From Branchiostoma floridae (lineage: Eukaryota; Chordata; Leptocardii; Amphioxiformes; Branchiostomatidae): a DNA stretch of 64,000 nucleotides. Below are positions 1-11,714 of the stretch, piece by piece. The stretch spans positions 1-64,000 of the forward strand of contig NW_023365775.1 in assembly GCF_000003815.2 (NCBI RefSeq), written 5' to 3'. Position 1 is the stretch's first letter; each line of letters starts with the position of its first letter. Below the pieces are notes generated by a model, which was not told the DNA's origin, made no database searches, and worked only from the letters and a program-made list of their open reading frames with translations. A program made the translations under genes and the position numbers.

Positions 1-71
1 TCATTTAGCTATTGACATTGAAATCGAATATGAATGACCAATGCTATATTGTTATTCCAATTTCATTTCAG

Positions 72-185
72 TGATGGAAGGGTTGTGTTTTCTTATTTGT
101 TCTGCATCTTCAACTCCCTGCAAGGGTTCTTCATTTTCGTCTTTCAATGTCTCCGGCAGAAGAAAATCCAGGACCTATTTTTCAA
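72..185 (+). CDS. Adhesion-type GPCR, exon with end of TM7 (internal exon)
   Basis: The exon lies between an acceptor (tttcatttcag) and a strong donor (GTAAGT). Read with one base completing the upstream codon, it gives DGRVVFSYLFCIFNSLQG followed by FFIFVFQCL and a basic juxtamembrane stretch. The words FCIFNSLQGFFIFVF are typical of TM7 in adhesion (family B2) GPCRs such as latrophilin-like receptors. The exon ends two bases into a codon, which the next exon at 761 completes. The rest of the gene lies before the window. The family call rests on this short conserved block, so the subfamily is unknown. Confidence 0.75.
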
Positions 186-760
186 GTAAGTAGAAAACAG
201 CATGAAAACGTCCGACTTGAAGTCTGGACCATTTTGGATGGATCTCGTGTTACTTGCAACACAATTTACAGCCATCTAGGATAACAATTGAGAAATGCCT
301 GCACCAGACAGCGGCCGCCGTCCTCTTTTTCAAAATAGAAATTCATCACTCAAAGGTGCTGTACTAAATGGCATCATTTTGACACAACAATGTAACGTAC
401 CTTGATCTTTCGATGTTTTTTTTTTAATCTCCCGATTGATTTAAGTGACTTGAAATTCCCGTTTGAGACAATTAGAGACAATTAACTCAATTAAATCGCT
501 CCATATTTCTGTCACGAAGCTCACAATATCGGATTTGAAGTAAAAAAAGGAAGACAACTGATAGTAATTAAAAAAAAAACGTTTAAAATATTCCCAAAAT
601 ATCATATCTCGTAGACACATAAGGATATATGATTTAAAAGCATGTGTAAAAGATGACAATGCCAACCCCTCGATGACTTAGGACGAACTATATGTCAGTA
701 TTAAAGGGGTTAACATTTTATTCTATTACTTGGTACTTCAGAGTTCATTTTTACATCCAG

Positions 761-896
761 GTGTTTAGGCTGTCCTGTGGATGGCTCTCGTACAGTTAAG
801 TCATTGTCCAACCAAGCGGACAACGCGGAAGGTATTCGACGCGGGCAGCCGAAAAAGAAACCACTGCCTATGGACATATCGATGGACAATATCTAA
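761..896 (+). CDS. Adhesion-type GPCR, terminal coding exon (cytoplasmic tail)
   Basis: The exon follows the acceptor ttttacatccag. Its first base completes the AA left by the exon ending at 185, and the frame then stays open to a TAA at 894-896. It encodes a hydrophilic tail of about 44 residues with a basic cluster (RRGQPKKKP) and ends MDISMDNI. It has no further membrane segment, as expected for a tail after TM7. The 3' UTR must follow; an ATTAAA-like word near 1054 is a weak candidate poly(A) signal. Confidence 0.65.
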
Positions 897-1480
897 GGTA
901 CATTCAGAGCTGTTGAAATCCGGGTTTCTTCCGTGAATTACATATTATAATGCCCACATATTGTAATGTTTTTATCCATTTTTTTTGGAATATACCAAAT
1001 TTGACAATTTGGGCCGTCTATATGGCAAAATTCTAAAGTCATCTTTAGAAACAAAAATTAAAAAAAAAACATGGGTACTATATGTTGGAAAAAGAGACAA
1101 AGTTGAGAAAAAAATCAATTCAATTATATTGTTTTTTGTTTGTTTCCAACTTGTTTGTTATTTTGCTTTGTTGTTACTAAATTGTTAAATTGTTACTAAA
1201 TATACTTACTATTAAGTCATGTCTGTTTGTTAAGGGTTTATAACATGTCGTATATACCGTTTTGTACTGTTAATCAATTGAAGCCACATTGTGATAAGCT
1301 TGTCATTTCAATAGCACACGTGACATATATTTATCGAGAAACATATGGTGAGCCGATTTTAGGACTAATATAATAAGACTAATGTGATAAGATATATAAA
1401 GTTTTAGATATATATATTTGTTTGATGCACTTTTTCGGACGTTTTGTATCTTAATGCCATGTAGATTTGAAGATTTAGAT
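897..1480. other. Probable 3' UTR and intergenic AT-rich DNA
   Basis: This is AT-rich sequence after the GPCR stop codon. No exon or repeat was recognised. The first part is presumably the 3' UTR of the GPCR gene. Confidence 0.3.
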
Positions 1481-1484
1481 GTTT

Positions 1485-2160
1485 AGATGACATCTGCGTT
1501 TAGAAAGTCTGCCGTTCTACGGTCACCATACATCCCTATCCCTCTTTTACTCACGAATCCTCCATCAGTCCATCCATTTGTCTTCTATCATGTCCTTTCC
1601 CCTTCTCCTTCCATCCAATCTCCACTCTTCCTTACACTCCTTCCTACTTCCACCCTAATTATAGCTACACCCTCCCTCCACTACTGATCAGTCCATCCCT
1701 TACATCTGTCATCGCTTCCTTTATCCATCCATACTCTATTCACTCTTGGTGATCTCTCTCCTCTACCCGTTATCAATCGCTCTCTACATCCTTCCTTGGT
1801 CCAGCCGTCTGTTCTTTTTCACTCACTCACTCACTCACTCACTCACTCACTCACTCACTCACTCACCCACTCACTCACTCACTCACTGATTTATTTATTT
1901 ACTCATTCATAACATTCATACGTACATGTCTCATCCTCCCATCTACCCTGCTTAGCGCTTCTATTTATGCATTAATCCCTCCGCCCTTCTCAATTTCTTC
2001 ATCCTCCCATCCTAGGTCATCACCCATACATGAATCAGCAATGATTCCTCCACCCCTCTATTTGCCTTCCTTTCTCTTATATAGATCTATCCACTCACCC
2101 ATCATCAGTTCATCTCTATATCCATGGATCCTCTCATCTTTGTGTTATTTGTAGAAATAT
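1485..2160. repeat. Pyrimidine-rich low-complexity tract
   Basis: A C/T-rich, purine-poor stretch full of degenerate TCCATCC, CACTC and TCCTTCC words, with a CACT microsatellite inside it. The short + strand reading frame here is compositional and not a gene. Confidence 0.7.
1820..1887. repeat. (CACT)n microsatellite
   Basis: About seventeen tandem CACT units with a single CACC interruption near 1865. Confidence 0.95.
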
Positions 2161-4979
2161 TATCTGCATTATAAATGGTTAAATGAGACACTGACAAAAA
2201 ATATTTGAGACCATGACTACTGCTTTATTCCATATACACGGAATTCCAGGCGTTTCCAAGTTCATCTTGACATTAAACTGTTACGTTACATCTTGCCAAT
2301 TTACACCCTACAACGCAGTGTTTAACAGACGATAGTTAACTTATCAACAAAGGTAACGTTACCATTCTACATTCTTATATCACGTCATGTTATGCATATT
2401 CTGTGATATTACAAAAACTACTGTATTAGATCAATCCAAACATGTATGTAGATGCAGCCCCAAGGGGTAAATAATGCACGTAAGATGTTGGTGTAATTGA
2501 TAAATGAACTATGTCACATTAAATACCGTGTCCTGTATAATCGGTCATGGTACGTCAAATATTGTAATATGCTGGTCGTAAGATTATGATAGATGACACT
2601 TTTTCTTTTCCATCACCATTTGCTGCAGATACCAGATGTTTACATTCTATAGACACACCAACAAAACGTGAAAAGGTTAAGGTTATGAATCGTGATGCTT
2701 TAGCGATTGTGTTGGACAAAAATTTCGGGTGAAGCCCTGTTGGTTGTTGTTTGACCAGTTTATTAAGATATCTGCAGCTTTGTTTACTGTTTACTACGTT
2801 GCATCAAATTTCCTATCAATAAACAAGATGCTTTGTTGGTGTGTCTTAACCACGCCGAAATAGAACCGTCATTTCAATGTATATATTTCTTCGGGTTCTA
2901 GACAACTGTAGGTTCATAAAGGAAAACTAATTGGATTGAAATCAGTTTAACCACTTCTCGAATGGCAACATAAAATGTTGTATGATCAAAGTTAGTGACT
3001 TTGCGGCCTTTTAATTATACAAGATGGACTGATATATCTCTAATGCAAATGCGAGACATTAAGAAAGAATCACTCTAAGCAAACATATATGAATGTTCAT
3101 GAATACGTGAAGTGACAGTTTTGTGAAAATTATTGTTCCTGTTCCTCCAATTTCATTTTGCATGCGGGTGAATGGGTAAAGACATAATTATACATCAGAA
3201 TCCATTATTGGAATGTCTTACGTTCCTATCATTTCTTTCTAAAATGAACCAAACAGTTTATCGATATTCTCTGTCTGCAGACTGATTCACCACAAAATAC
3301 ATAGTATTAGACATGATTTGACTATTGATATAATAATAAGTATTACGTAGCTGTTTGTACCTAATGCTTCAAGATAAGTTCCAGAAACAAATATACTCCA
3401 AAATTCATTCGAAAATATGAATAATAAAAGGTACTTTTCATGCAAGGAATTGTATAGATAAGAAAGAACGATATCAGTATGATGCTTAGTCATGGTTTAC
3501 ATTTAGAAATTCAGCGTAGCACACAACACAAGCTGTAACAAAACTTATTCAAAAGCAACTTGCATGTTCCATTATTTTTCTTTATCTAACTCGCACGATA
3601 GGTAATACACCTTCAAGCAGCAGAAATAAAGCGGGTAATTCTTGGAGTAAGCTAAGACTCTTACTGGCTTTTGGTTTTATTTAGTGACCCCTGCACTTAA
3701 ACTACGTCACCATGTTGCAATGCTTTGATCACGTGGATACCATATTTGTTGATGCGATTTTCTGCACAATATCATTTTGTTCCATCGAATCACGAAAGTA
3801 AATTGCCATTATTTGTTGGTAGACTGCTTTATACGATTTATGCACGGTTGATTTTCTATCCCATGTTTCCAGGCGGTTTATAAGAGGAAGAAATGATCAA
3901 GTGGACGAGGTCTTCCTTACACCTTTTTTCTTTATTATGCACAACAGTAAAATTTATTCTTGCAGGCAGACAAAAGATCTTATTTTTCAAATTGTTAGTC
4001 CATCTGCGGGTTTTTAATGTGTAGGACGCTAATTGCAATTGCTAATGATATGATAATGTACATAATAACAGTTTCTCAGCTATTCAAAATCAGCTAAACA
4101 AAGTTCATGTATATGAATTATATGAATATAAGATATTTGATTGCTAAATGATGAAATATATAATACATAGGAAATGAAAAAAAAAGCAATTGCAGTCAAT
4201 CAAAAAGTCAAACAGTTTCTTGCACCAACTGCACCAGGGCCTAGAGCAGAACTATGTTTACATTGGGAGCAAATACTATCGTTTAGCTATACCATGGTGA
4301 TGGATTTCTCCAATTCGTCTAAGTTTAGATTAGAGCATATTGTGATTTAAAAAAATGAAAAAAAAAGTTCACTACACTGTACTGATTGCGTCCATGTCGT
4401 CGCTGGGTTTTGCGATGTCCATCATGCCAAATAGGGGCCTCTTGCGTTGACAGGAAGCCCGTGTCGTTCGCTAGAACATCGCAAGGTGGACACATGACAA
4501 GAAACAGAAAATCGATTCAGCCATGCAACTGATTGCTTTCTCCGATGTTATCTTTATTATACCCAGATCCTCAACACTTAAGTCTGTAGGTGTCACCTCC
4601 TATTCCAGGATTTCTGTATTTTTCAAAGGGTTAAATAGCTTTTGGATTTTGTGTCAACTTGTTGAAGTTATGGGGGATCCGTTTTATTTTGTCAGATAAT
4701 GAATTGTAGTAATGCCGTTCCCTCCGACTCGTCCGAAGGTGTTCGGGGCATCGTTAAATGACGAATGGACATATAAATCCTCGAAACGTGTTGACTATGA
4801 GTGGATATCAAAGAATTGGACTTTCAACAAAGCCGCCAAACATTTTCTCGAGCTTCAAACACTATTCAATCTCTAGGCAAAAATAAGTACATTCTAAGAA
4901 GCTTTCCTAAGACCTACAGACTCAAGTGTGAGGAGCCACACAGTAGCACGTACATCGCGGGAACCAGCAAGCCAGCCAG
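2161..4979. other. Intergenic DNA with no recognised gene
   Basis: Both strands were read. There are only short unrelated open frames, and no splice-flanked coding block or clear terminal repeat. The sequence at 4380-4800 is more GC-rich and has the look of a decayed repeat, but no family was identified. Confidence 0.4.
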
Positions 4980-5110
4980 CATAGATACAAACGAAACTGC
5001 ATCTGTATCTGTATCTATATAGCCGGTATAACCGCCGTTCGGCGTAACACACCAGCTTTGCAGGCACGCGGCGCGGCAGCAGCTGGTTATATTACACCGA
5101 ACGACTCGTT
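4980..5110. repeat. MITE-like repeat end: (GTATCT)n plus hairpin
   Basis: Short GTATCT repeats (about 5000-5020) run into a GC-rich block. Its two sides pair imperfectly: GGTATAACCGCCGTTCGG near 5030 against TTATATTACACCGAACG near 5090. This arrangement resembles the ends of small nonautonomous elements in lancelet DNA; the family name is not known to me with confidence. Confidence 0.4.
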
Positions 5111-5758
5111 ACCCCTAACTTTTTGCATCGCCAGGAAGGGCCACCAGAAAGCGCAATCTTTCAGCTTTGAATCAACTAAGATATGAAGTTCTGTGAGATT
5201 CTTTAAAGCGGAGTTAGCGAGGCTATATATATCTACAAGAGAAATTACAATCATACCCTTAAGAGAAAGAGAGTTTGCGTGGTGAGATTTCCAAAGCGTC
5301 GTTAACCGTATGAAACGTGCTTGAAAGACTTTCATCTGTTAATTTAAAAAAAAAAAAAAACGAAAGTGATATCAAATATGTGTCACCCATTGGGCGACAA
5401 CCATTTTCCTTACCTTAGCCCGGGCGTCTTGTTATCTTGTTATGAAATGGACACACACACACACACAAAAAAATGTCAGCTTTCTCATGCACCATACCTC
5501 TGTCGTTTTCCAGATTAAATCCGTATCTTTTGCTTACTCTCTTTTCATTTATATTTCCGAGTAAAAATTCCTTGACGATGGTATAATCAGATCTGCATTA
5601 GACCATGCGATGTTACACATGTTCTCATCGTTTACACATCTGGGTATTTTTGGGTTAGTTCCTTGCGTGTAAAACCACTTTTGTTAAAAGAAGGATATGG
5701 TTACTTTAGGAGAAACATACCGTACAAGATTCTATATTACATGTAACATTTAAAAACG
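5111..5758. other. Intergenic DNA left of the retrotransposon
   Basis: No gene recognised. It contains poly(A) at 5346-5360 and a short CA run at 5452-5466. The last bases before 5759 are the left flank of the Ngaro-like insertion. Confidence 0.4.
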
Positions 5759-6080
5759 TTTTCATTTCATGAAAAGCCCCTTATGCCTACTTCTCCGACC
5801 GATATAAGGACAGGGAGACAAGAATTCAACTGACACACTTGGCATCTTTGGCGGAAAAACAGGTATATTGTCAAGATTGGCATACAGAATGGAAAAAACA
5901 TAGAATCATTACATAAATATGTATCATTCTCAATATTTGGCAACACGCCAAATGGTTACCATGACAACGGTTCCATATATCTCGTGAAAAGGTTTTTCGT
6001 ATAAAGGTCACATGCCAATCATACAAGTTTACGAACATTATAAGATTTCCAACATAATTTGAGTACTGGTTTACCACCAC
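5759..6080. repeat. Split direct repeat Y, outer copy
   Basis: The 322 bases match 11712-12033 throughout as far as read. It forms the left outer end of the element. The short frame on its - strand is identical in both copies and is not considered a gene. Confidence 0.92.
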
Positions 6081-7086
6081 TTAAACGTTAAAAACGTTAA
6101 AAACAAGAAATGTTCAATAAACTGAAATGTGGCGAAGGTGAACAAACAAAACGTCTGAGCTAGTTTCTATACAACCGTCTGAAACGACTTTTTAGGTGCG
6201 ATGCTGAAATATTGACGTAATGCAAATGTTGCCTAGGATCTGTAGAGTATTGTAGGGTACGTTTAGAGAAAAATACTGGCATATTATGAAAGTAACCTGA
6301 GCAGCATGGCTGTAACTTAGACTAACAGTGTCGATCGCTTTATTTATAAATCTAACTTCGTATCCTTGAGTATTGTAAACTATCTGTTTTTTCCCTATAC
6401 AGCGTTAGCATAAAATTGTTTACCGTAAAGTGACATGGAGTGACACCTGGTAATACATTTCGCTACGGAGCAACGACAGAAAGAAAAGTTTCTATTGAGT
6501 TAGCATACATTTATGTGCTGTAGGGTAGTATGGAATTACGCAAGGTAATACATTCATAACTGGGAGACTACTCAGGGACTAAGAATCAACAAATCTACTT
6601 ATTATAAGAGTATAGCTATGCTATCCAGTTTGGTTTAGAAAACAAACAAACCTGTACTAGTCAGCTGTTATTATCAGAACTAAGGTAACTCACCGTATAC
6701 CGGCATAAAAGCCGCACTGGCCAGGTGTTCAATACAGGCATGGAGCTAGCTATTGCTATCATAACCTTGAGCAGGGCACCCTAAACGTTGTATTCCAATG
6801 TAGCTTGGTTTAGGATGCAAGCAGGGAACTTACTGTTGTTATCGAACTCTGGGTAACTCACCCTGTTCAAATGTTGTAGTTGATCAGACATATAGGTAAC
6901 ACACCATGTATCAAGGCTGTAGGGTAACTCACCCTATGTAGGGGTTTCAGTCTAAAGTTGATAATTCTTATTGGTGAGGTTGAGTAGGTATCAACCTATT
7001 GTGCCGTTAGCCGATTATACCCGTTTAAGGGTCTATTAGGGATCTTTTTCAGCTGTTCAAGTACGAACCAGGTGCCTTCTATGGAG
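6081..7086. other. Retrotransposon noncoding region after the recombinase, degenerate tandem repeats
   Basis: This is the 3' noncoding part of the element. From about 6420 to 6950 it repeats variants of GGTAATACATT and GGTAACTCACC at irregular spacing (near 6450, 6545, 6685, 6850, 6895 and 6930). No coding block was seen. Confidence 0.6.
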
Positions 7087-7971
7087 TTAAGTGCGAATAT
7101 ATTTTTTAAATGCATCTGAGGTCCATCTCCCCAGTAGCCGAAGGTTCGAATCCGAAACCCCCTGCAAAGCTGCTTGCGTAGCAGCTCCAATTCGGAAGGA
7201 ATGCGAGGTGTATTTTTGTGGATCGAGTTTGACTTGCAGGACACAGGCTCTTAATGCCTTGGCAAAGTTATCGCTGGTAACAGGGCAACCATCCCTACGT
7301 TGGAACAGGTACCCCGGGTTCCTTCCCCGTAGTTGGAGGTACTTAGCAAGGCTTACCACCGGGCAGTGCGGACTTTCTGGGTGTGGTTGGATCTGGATGG
7401 TGGATTGGGCTGAAGGACTGCTGTGTTTGTACGTCTTAAACTGTACCAAGAAGGAAGTTAGGCCACTATTAGAGTCCAGATTACCCCTGAGGTCCGCTAA
7501 GGTCAGAGTGTGTTAGGAAGAATTAGTTACCGTTACTTCGCTTATGCGAGCTAAAGAGTAGAACATAAACGTGAACATTGCCTCATACAGGCACTGATTG
7601 TAGTACGTGGTCTTTATGAACTTCAAGGCATCAATCAATTGGGAAAGAATAGGAGGCGTTATGGGCAACCTTCCGTCGGGTACGTGGTTCTTTTGTATTG
7701 AGTGCATCAACTTGCGAACGACGAAAGTAGAAGTGGGGTCTTGTAGATTTTGGATTTTGTGAATGAAACCTATAGCTGAAAGTTTAGATGCTATCGACGC
7801 TGGGGCAAATCCCTTACTATGTAAGTAGGAAATAAACTGGCATACTATAGGCTCTGGAATAGGGGGCTTGATATTGGCTGTACAGTGGATTTCAAGGCTG
7901 AATTGACGGAAATGCTGCCACGCCAGGCGATAAGCTGAGATTGTAGAAGGTGCTAAGGATTGAACAAGCAA
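7087..7971 (-). pseudogene. Tyrosine recombinase of the Ngaro-like element, interrupted by one stop
   Basis: The integrase that would insert the circular DNA copy. The N-terminal part (7971-7516) has the SAM-like core-binding region (LAPSTISAYRLAW) and reaches the first catalytic arginine in LARISEV. The C-terminal part in the same frame (7449-7087) has the H-x-x-R box (HSFRIGA), the LGRW motif and the nucleophile tyrosine in KKYIRT. An in-frame TAA at 7515-7513 separates the halves, with open frame on both sides, so a single base change is enough to explain the break. The frame is open further upstream and overlaps the end of the RT ORF, so translation may begin before 7971. Confidence 0.88.
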
Positions 7972-7979
7972 GTTGTCGA

Positions 7980-9524
7980 CTAGTCGATTAAGCTGCTGGG
8001 CAGGAGATGGGGAGGCACCCTGACCGGATGAGTTGCCATGTGTGGGTATTTCCTGCGGAACCGCTCTACCTGTAGGCGAGATAGACAGTCAGCCATCGTG
8101 TTATGTGTTCCCGGTATGTGCTCAGCTCGACATCTAATATTTCGGCGGAGGCTTATAAGAACAAATCTTCGAACCAAGGGCATTATCCTGGGGTTCCGTG
8201 ACGTCTGTTTATTGATTATGTGCACCAGGGCAAGGTTGTCAGTGTGTAACAAAATACTTTGGTTCGCCCATTCCTTGCCCCAGATATGGAAAGCCAGCAC
8301 AATTGGATAAAATTCTAATATTGTAATATTCGTCGAGTGTAGTGCCTGTGGCCAAGCTCCGTAAAGCCATTCTGTGCCATAAACTGCGCCATAACCTAAC
8401 GATCCTGCTGCATCTGTATACAGGTTTAACGTGGAGTCCGTAGTAAATTGGTCGTCAACAAAGAAGGATTTTCCATTAAAGGTGTCTAGGAAATGACCCC
8501 ACATTTGTAAGTCAAGCCTTACCCCACTGTTGATGTGAATAGGGCCTGTTTTGTATGTCCTATTCCTGGTTAGATCAATCAATCTTCTTAAGAAAGCGCG
8601 CCCTGGCACAACTACTTGACATACGTGATTGAGTAGTCCGACAAGGGACTGCACTTGTTTTAAGGAAACTGAGGAGCGCAGGAGGAATTCTTGAATAGTT
8701 TCTTTGCACTTTTGTAATTTGTCAATGGGCAATCTCGCCTCCATCAATCTTGTGTCGAGTTCTATGCCTAGAAATGACATAGTCGTATCTGGGTAGTAGG
8801 TTTTTTCCTCCGAAAGAGGAACCCCTACTTCCTGACACATATTGCTAAATGCTACCAAGTCTCGTTCGCAAGATGAGTATGCGTGTTTTGCGAACAAGAA
8901 ATCGTCTAATATGTGGGTAGGGAAGCGTATATTGAGTTTGTTTACCGCTATCCACTCAAGGGCCGAACTAATAGCCTCAAAAATTGAACAAGATATTGAA
9001 GCTCCCATTGGCAGGCATCGATCATAATAGAAACCATTGTCTAAATAGAATCCTAATAGGTGGTGGTCGTTAGGATGTATGGGAACAATACGAAAGGCTG
9101 ATTCCACATCCGTTTTTGCTAGAAAACATCCTGGTCCTAGCAATTTTATGTGTCGGATAGCATTGTCTATATTGGCATAAGAAACCGAGGATAGCTCTTT
9201 AGGAATACCGTTATTCACTGCTTTCCCCGGGGGATGCGACAAGTCATGTATTATCCGATACTTTCCTGGGGCTTTTTTGGGAACCGCATAAATGGGAGAA
9301 ATGAATAGGTTCGGAAATGGTTTATCTGCGAATGGACCCACTATACGTCCTTGTTCCAGTTCAGACTGAAGTTTCTCAAAAATAATTGGAAGTTGTGCTG
9401 GATTGGGGGACATGACTTTGGAAGGAAAGTAATTTCGAGGTCCAAAATACTCCAATGGAAATCCATAGGTAAAGCCTTTGATGATGTAATCTTTTTCCCT
9501 GTCGGGGTACCCTTCTAGAAACAA
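7980..9524 (-). CDS. Reverse transcriptase-RNase H of the Ngaro-like element
   Basis: 514 residues, uninterrupted. The N-terminal part has the DIRS/Ngaro-style opening (GYPD...GFTYGFPLEYFG), then RT fingers (YRIIHDLSHP), palm motif A (KTDVESAFRIVP), the LPMGASISC block, the catalytic DD in HILDDFLFA and the FLGIELDT block. RNase H follows with acidic residues in LYTDAAGSLGYGA, ILEFYPI, LLHTDN and MADCLSR. No methyltransferase domain follows. The ORF lies 10 nt after gag in another frame and runs into the recombinase frame, so expression may involve reinitiation or frameshifting. It copies the element RNA to DNA. Confidence 0.95.
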   Translation of the reverse strand: MFLEGYPDREKDYIIKGFTYGFPLEYFGPRNYFPSKVMSPNPAQLPIIFEKLQSELEQGRIVGPFADKPFPNLFISPIYAVPKKAPGKYRIIHDLSHPPGKAVNNGIPKELSSVSYANIDNAIRHIKLLGPGCFLAKTDVESAFRIVPIHPNDHHLLGFYLDNGFYYDRCLPMGASISCSIFEAISSALEWIAVNKLNIRFPTHILDDFLFAKHAYSSCERDLVAFSNMCQEVGVPLSEEKTYYPDTTMSFLGIELDTRLMEARLPIDKLQKCKETIQEFLLRSSVSLKQVQSLVGLLNHVCQVVVPGRAFLRRLIDLTRNRTYKTGPIHINSGVRLDLQMWGHFLDTFNGKSFFVDDQFTTDSTLNLYTDAAGSLGYGAVYGTEWLYGAWPQALHSTNITILEFYPIVLAFHIWGKEWANQSILLHTDNLALVHIINKQTSRNPRIMPLVRRFVLISLRRNIRCRAEHIPGTHNTMADCLSRLQVERFRRKYPHMATHPVRVPPHLLPSSLID

Positions 9525-9534
9525 ACTAAGCTTC

Positions 9535-10740
9535 TTAGCGATTACGGGTGTTGTTATTTCTGAGCTGAGCCTTCTTGGGGCAGTTGGGCTCCTTGTGTGG
9601 CCCTGAACAGGTGGGGCAGGAGTGCTTGTAAGGGCAACCTGTCGTGGAGCACTGGCCTCCGGGGAGGTGATATTGAAAGCAGTAGCCTCTGGGTATTTTG
9701 TTGGTCTTGGGAAAGGAGGGCTTGGGGGAAGAAGATGCTAGTGCCAAGCTACTGAAGGCATCAACGTACAGCTGCGGATGTGGGACATCCCATGGTAGGT
9801 TTGGGTTGATCTGTCTTAGCTGTCTGAAGTACATATCGTACTTACCCCACTGCGCACCTCGGTCTGCCATGGATCGGATCAAGTACCCGTAAGAGATTAA
9901 CTGGGTACTGCGCAGAACATGCTTCTGGACATAGATATACTGGTAAATCGCGAATGCGTTTGACCATTGTGCTAAGGAAAGGGAGTTCTTACTGTCCTCT
10001 ACATTGTTTGCCACCGTCAAAGTTGGGAGTCCTGCTAATGGTTCCAGGTTGATGTTGAATTGCGCTTTGGGACGATGAGTTGGCAATAAGTGTTTGAATT
10101 CCACATATTTATCTAGCCAAATTTTCTCCTTCGTTGGTTCTGGTATTCCAGTGTCCAGAGGTAAGTGAACTCCCGTTTTATAGAGCTCACCGCTAAGGAC
10201 AGATTCTATGGCAGGAGTCCCAACTACTGACGCTGGTTGGTTAAGAGCGGAGGCATTAACTGTCTTAGTAAGAGAGGATGTACCTAGAATGCTGGAAGCC
10301 AGGGTCGAGCCTAGGCCTGGCATCTGGGCGTTTGGGTTGATGGACGGAAGAGATGGGGGCTGAGGATCCAGTGCCCCACTTGTGGTAGCTATTGGCAACA
10401 CGCCAGGGGTATCGGTTACATGGGTTACAGTCACTGAGCTAGGAGAGGTGTTAAGACCTACAAGTCCTGCTGACCCTCCGTCTGTTGGTAACACACCTGG
10501 AGTCTGGGGGTCACTGGAATTTGTAGAGTTCAGTTTGTTCGCTATCTGCGTAGTAACTTGTTGCAAGTCCTCTAGTTGCTTTTGTAGAAACTTCATTGTC
10601 AGCTTGGGTTTATCCGGAGCCTTGCGAGTAGGTTGCGGGGGTGCATCCTCTGGAGATGGCTGATCTCCTCGCTCCGTCGGGGACGGATCATCCCCGGCTT
10701 CCGGCCTCGCTGCTTTGCGTGCCTTCTTCCTTGGAGGCAT
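9535..10740 (-). CDS. Gag-like protein of the Ngaro-like element
   Basis: 401 residues starting at an ATG (MPPRKKARKAARPEA). The N-terminus is basic and proline-rich, followed by a predicted coiled coil (LTMKFLQKQLEDLQQ, about residues 46-65), a low-complexity Ser/Thr/Pro middle and a conserved block around residues 205-310. Near the C-terminus there are two zinc-binding modules: C-x9-C-x4-C-x3-H (starting GYCFQYHLPGGQC) and C-x2-C-x3-H-x4-C (CPTCSGPHKEPNC). These are typical of nucleic-acid-binding Gag tails. It is the first ORF of the main coding block and is intact. Confidence 0.85.
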   Translation of the reverse strand: MPPRKKARKAARPEAGDDPSPTERGDQPSPEDAPPQPTRKAPDKPKLTMKFLQKQLEDLQQVTTQIANKLNSTNSSDPQTPGVLPTDGGSAGLVGLNTSPSSVTVTHVTDTPGVLPIATTSGALDPQPPSLPSINPNAQMPGLGSTLASSILGTSSLTKTVNASALNQPASVVGTPAIESVLSGELYKTGVHLPLDTGIPEPTKEKIWLDKYVEFKHLLPTHRPKAQFNINLEPLAGLPTLTVANNVEDSKNSLSLAQWSNAFAIYQYIYVQKHVLRSTQLISYGYLIRSMADRGAQWGKYDMYFRQLRQINPNLPWDVPHPQLYVDAFSSLALASSSPKPSFPKTNKIPRGYCFQYHLPGGQCSTTGCPYKHSCPTCSGPHKEPNCPKKAQLRNNNTRNR

Positions 10741-11553
10741 TACTGGGGCTCGACAATAGTAAAGCGTTAAGACAGTGAGCAGAGTAATACATCAGGACAA
10801 ATTTTGTATGCATGATGACACATTCCTAGTTATATCGATTGTATTGGAGTGTCATGCCGGGTATCTGAGAAATGCGGTATAACGGTGAAAAAGCAAACCG
10901 TCAGATACAAAGGTTATTTAAGTCACTGTGGTTTTTGGACAACCCGCCCCGACAAAGCCATGCACCAAATAAATCACATGTACGGACAGGTACAGTAACG
11001 GTACCCCGACAAAATCATGTGATAAAACAAGCAGTTACTTGTGAACCACGCATGTACGGACAGGTACCCTGTTAGTACCCCGACAAAGTCATGCGTTAAA
11101 TAATCACATGTACGGACAGGTACCCGGCCCGTACCCCGACAAGATCATGTGAATCAAACAATTGCTTGTGAACAAAGATCATGTGATATAAACAAGCAAT
11201 TGACGCATGTACGGACAGGTATCTTCCTAGTACCCCGACAAAATCATGCGTAAATAGTCACAAGTATGGACAGGTACACTAAACGGTACCTGGACAAAGG
11301 GCACGTGATATGTATACCAACATCTGTTTGGGAACAGACATTGATATTAGTCCAACGACTTTCCTATAAATTGATATCCACATGAAGGTACATCTGCGGT
11401 ATTGTTTGTTGTGAATTTGAATTATGCGTAAACTTTGAATGAAGATCTGAAATTTGTGCTTGAGTACATATAGGTGAAATGAAAAACAAAGCACAAAAGA
11501 AAGGCAACAAATGTTGTCGACGTTCTGGCTTTTCTATAGGGGTTGGGTGTGGG
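10741..11553. other. Retrotransposon leader with tandem repeats
   Basis: Noncoding 5' region of the element between repeat X and gag. Its 10945-11300 part is a minisatellite (separate entry). No ORF was recognised. Confidence 0.7.
10945..11300. repeat. Minisatellite in retrotransposon leader
   Basis: About five imperfect units share the words ACGGACAGGTAC, GTACCCCGACAAA and ATCATGTGATA. Unit length varies (about 60-85 bp). The half-palindromes GGTAC/GTACC and CATGTAC allow local stem-loops. Confidence 0.8.
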
Positions 11554-11714
11554 GGGAAATGCAAACACAGCCGCTCAGTAAACGGCGTGTTTTGACTGAC
11601 CTGTCTAGCTCAGAACATATTCCCGCCTTTCCTCGTAGCCAATGGGAATCGAATGAACACGTGAACAGGGCATGGTGACTGGGAACGTCTCCGAATCCGG
11701 CTTAAGCTGTATTT
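11554..11714. repeat. Split direct repeat X, inner copy
   Basis: 161 bp matching 13176-13336. It abuts repeat Y with a shared TTT at 11712-11714, forming the inner X-Y junction. Confidence 0.92.

Noticed and set aside
4801-5022. A 73-codon + strand frame
   Set aside because: It ends inside a MITE-like repeat ((GTATCT)n) and has no recognisable protein family.
5871-6080. A 69-codon - strand frame, identical in two copies (also 11824-12036)
   Set aside because: The identity follows from the duplicated noncoding repeat Y; there is no start context or domain.
7091-7516. A 141-codon + strand frame
   Set aside because: It is antisense to the conserved C-terminal half of the recombinase.
10945-11300. 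Regularly spaced repeats reminiscent of a CRISPR array
   Set aside because: The units vary in length, the spacers are not unique sequences of constant length, there are no cas genes, and the region lies inside a eukaryotic retrotransposon.
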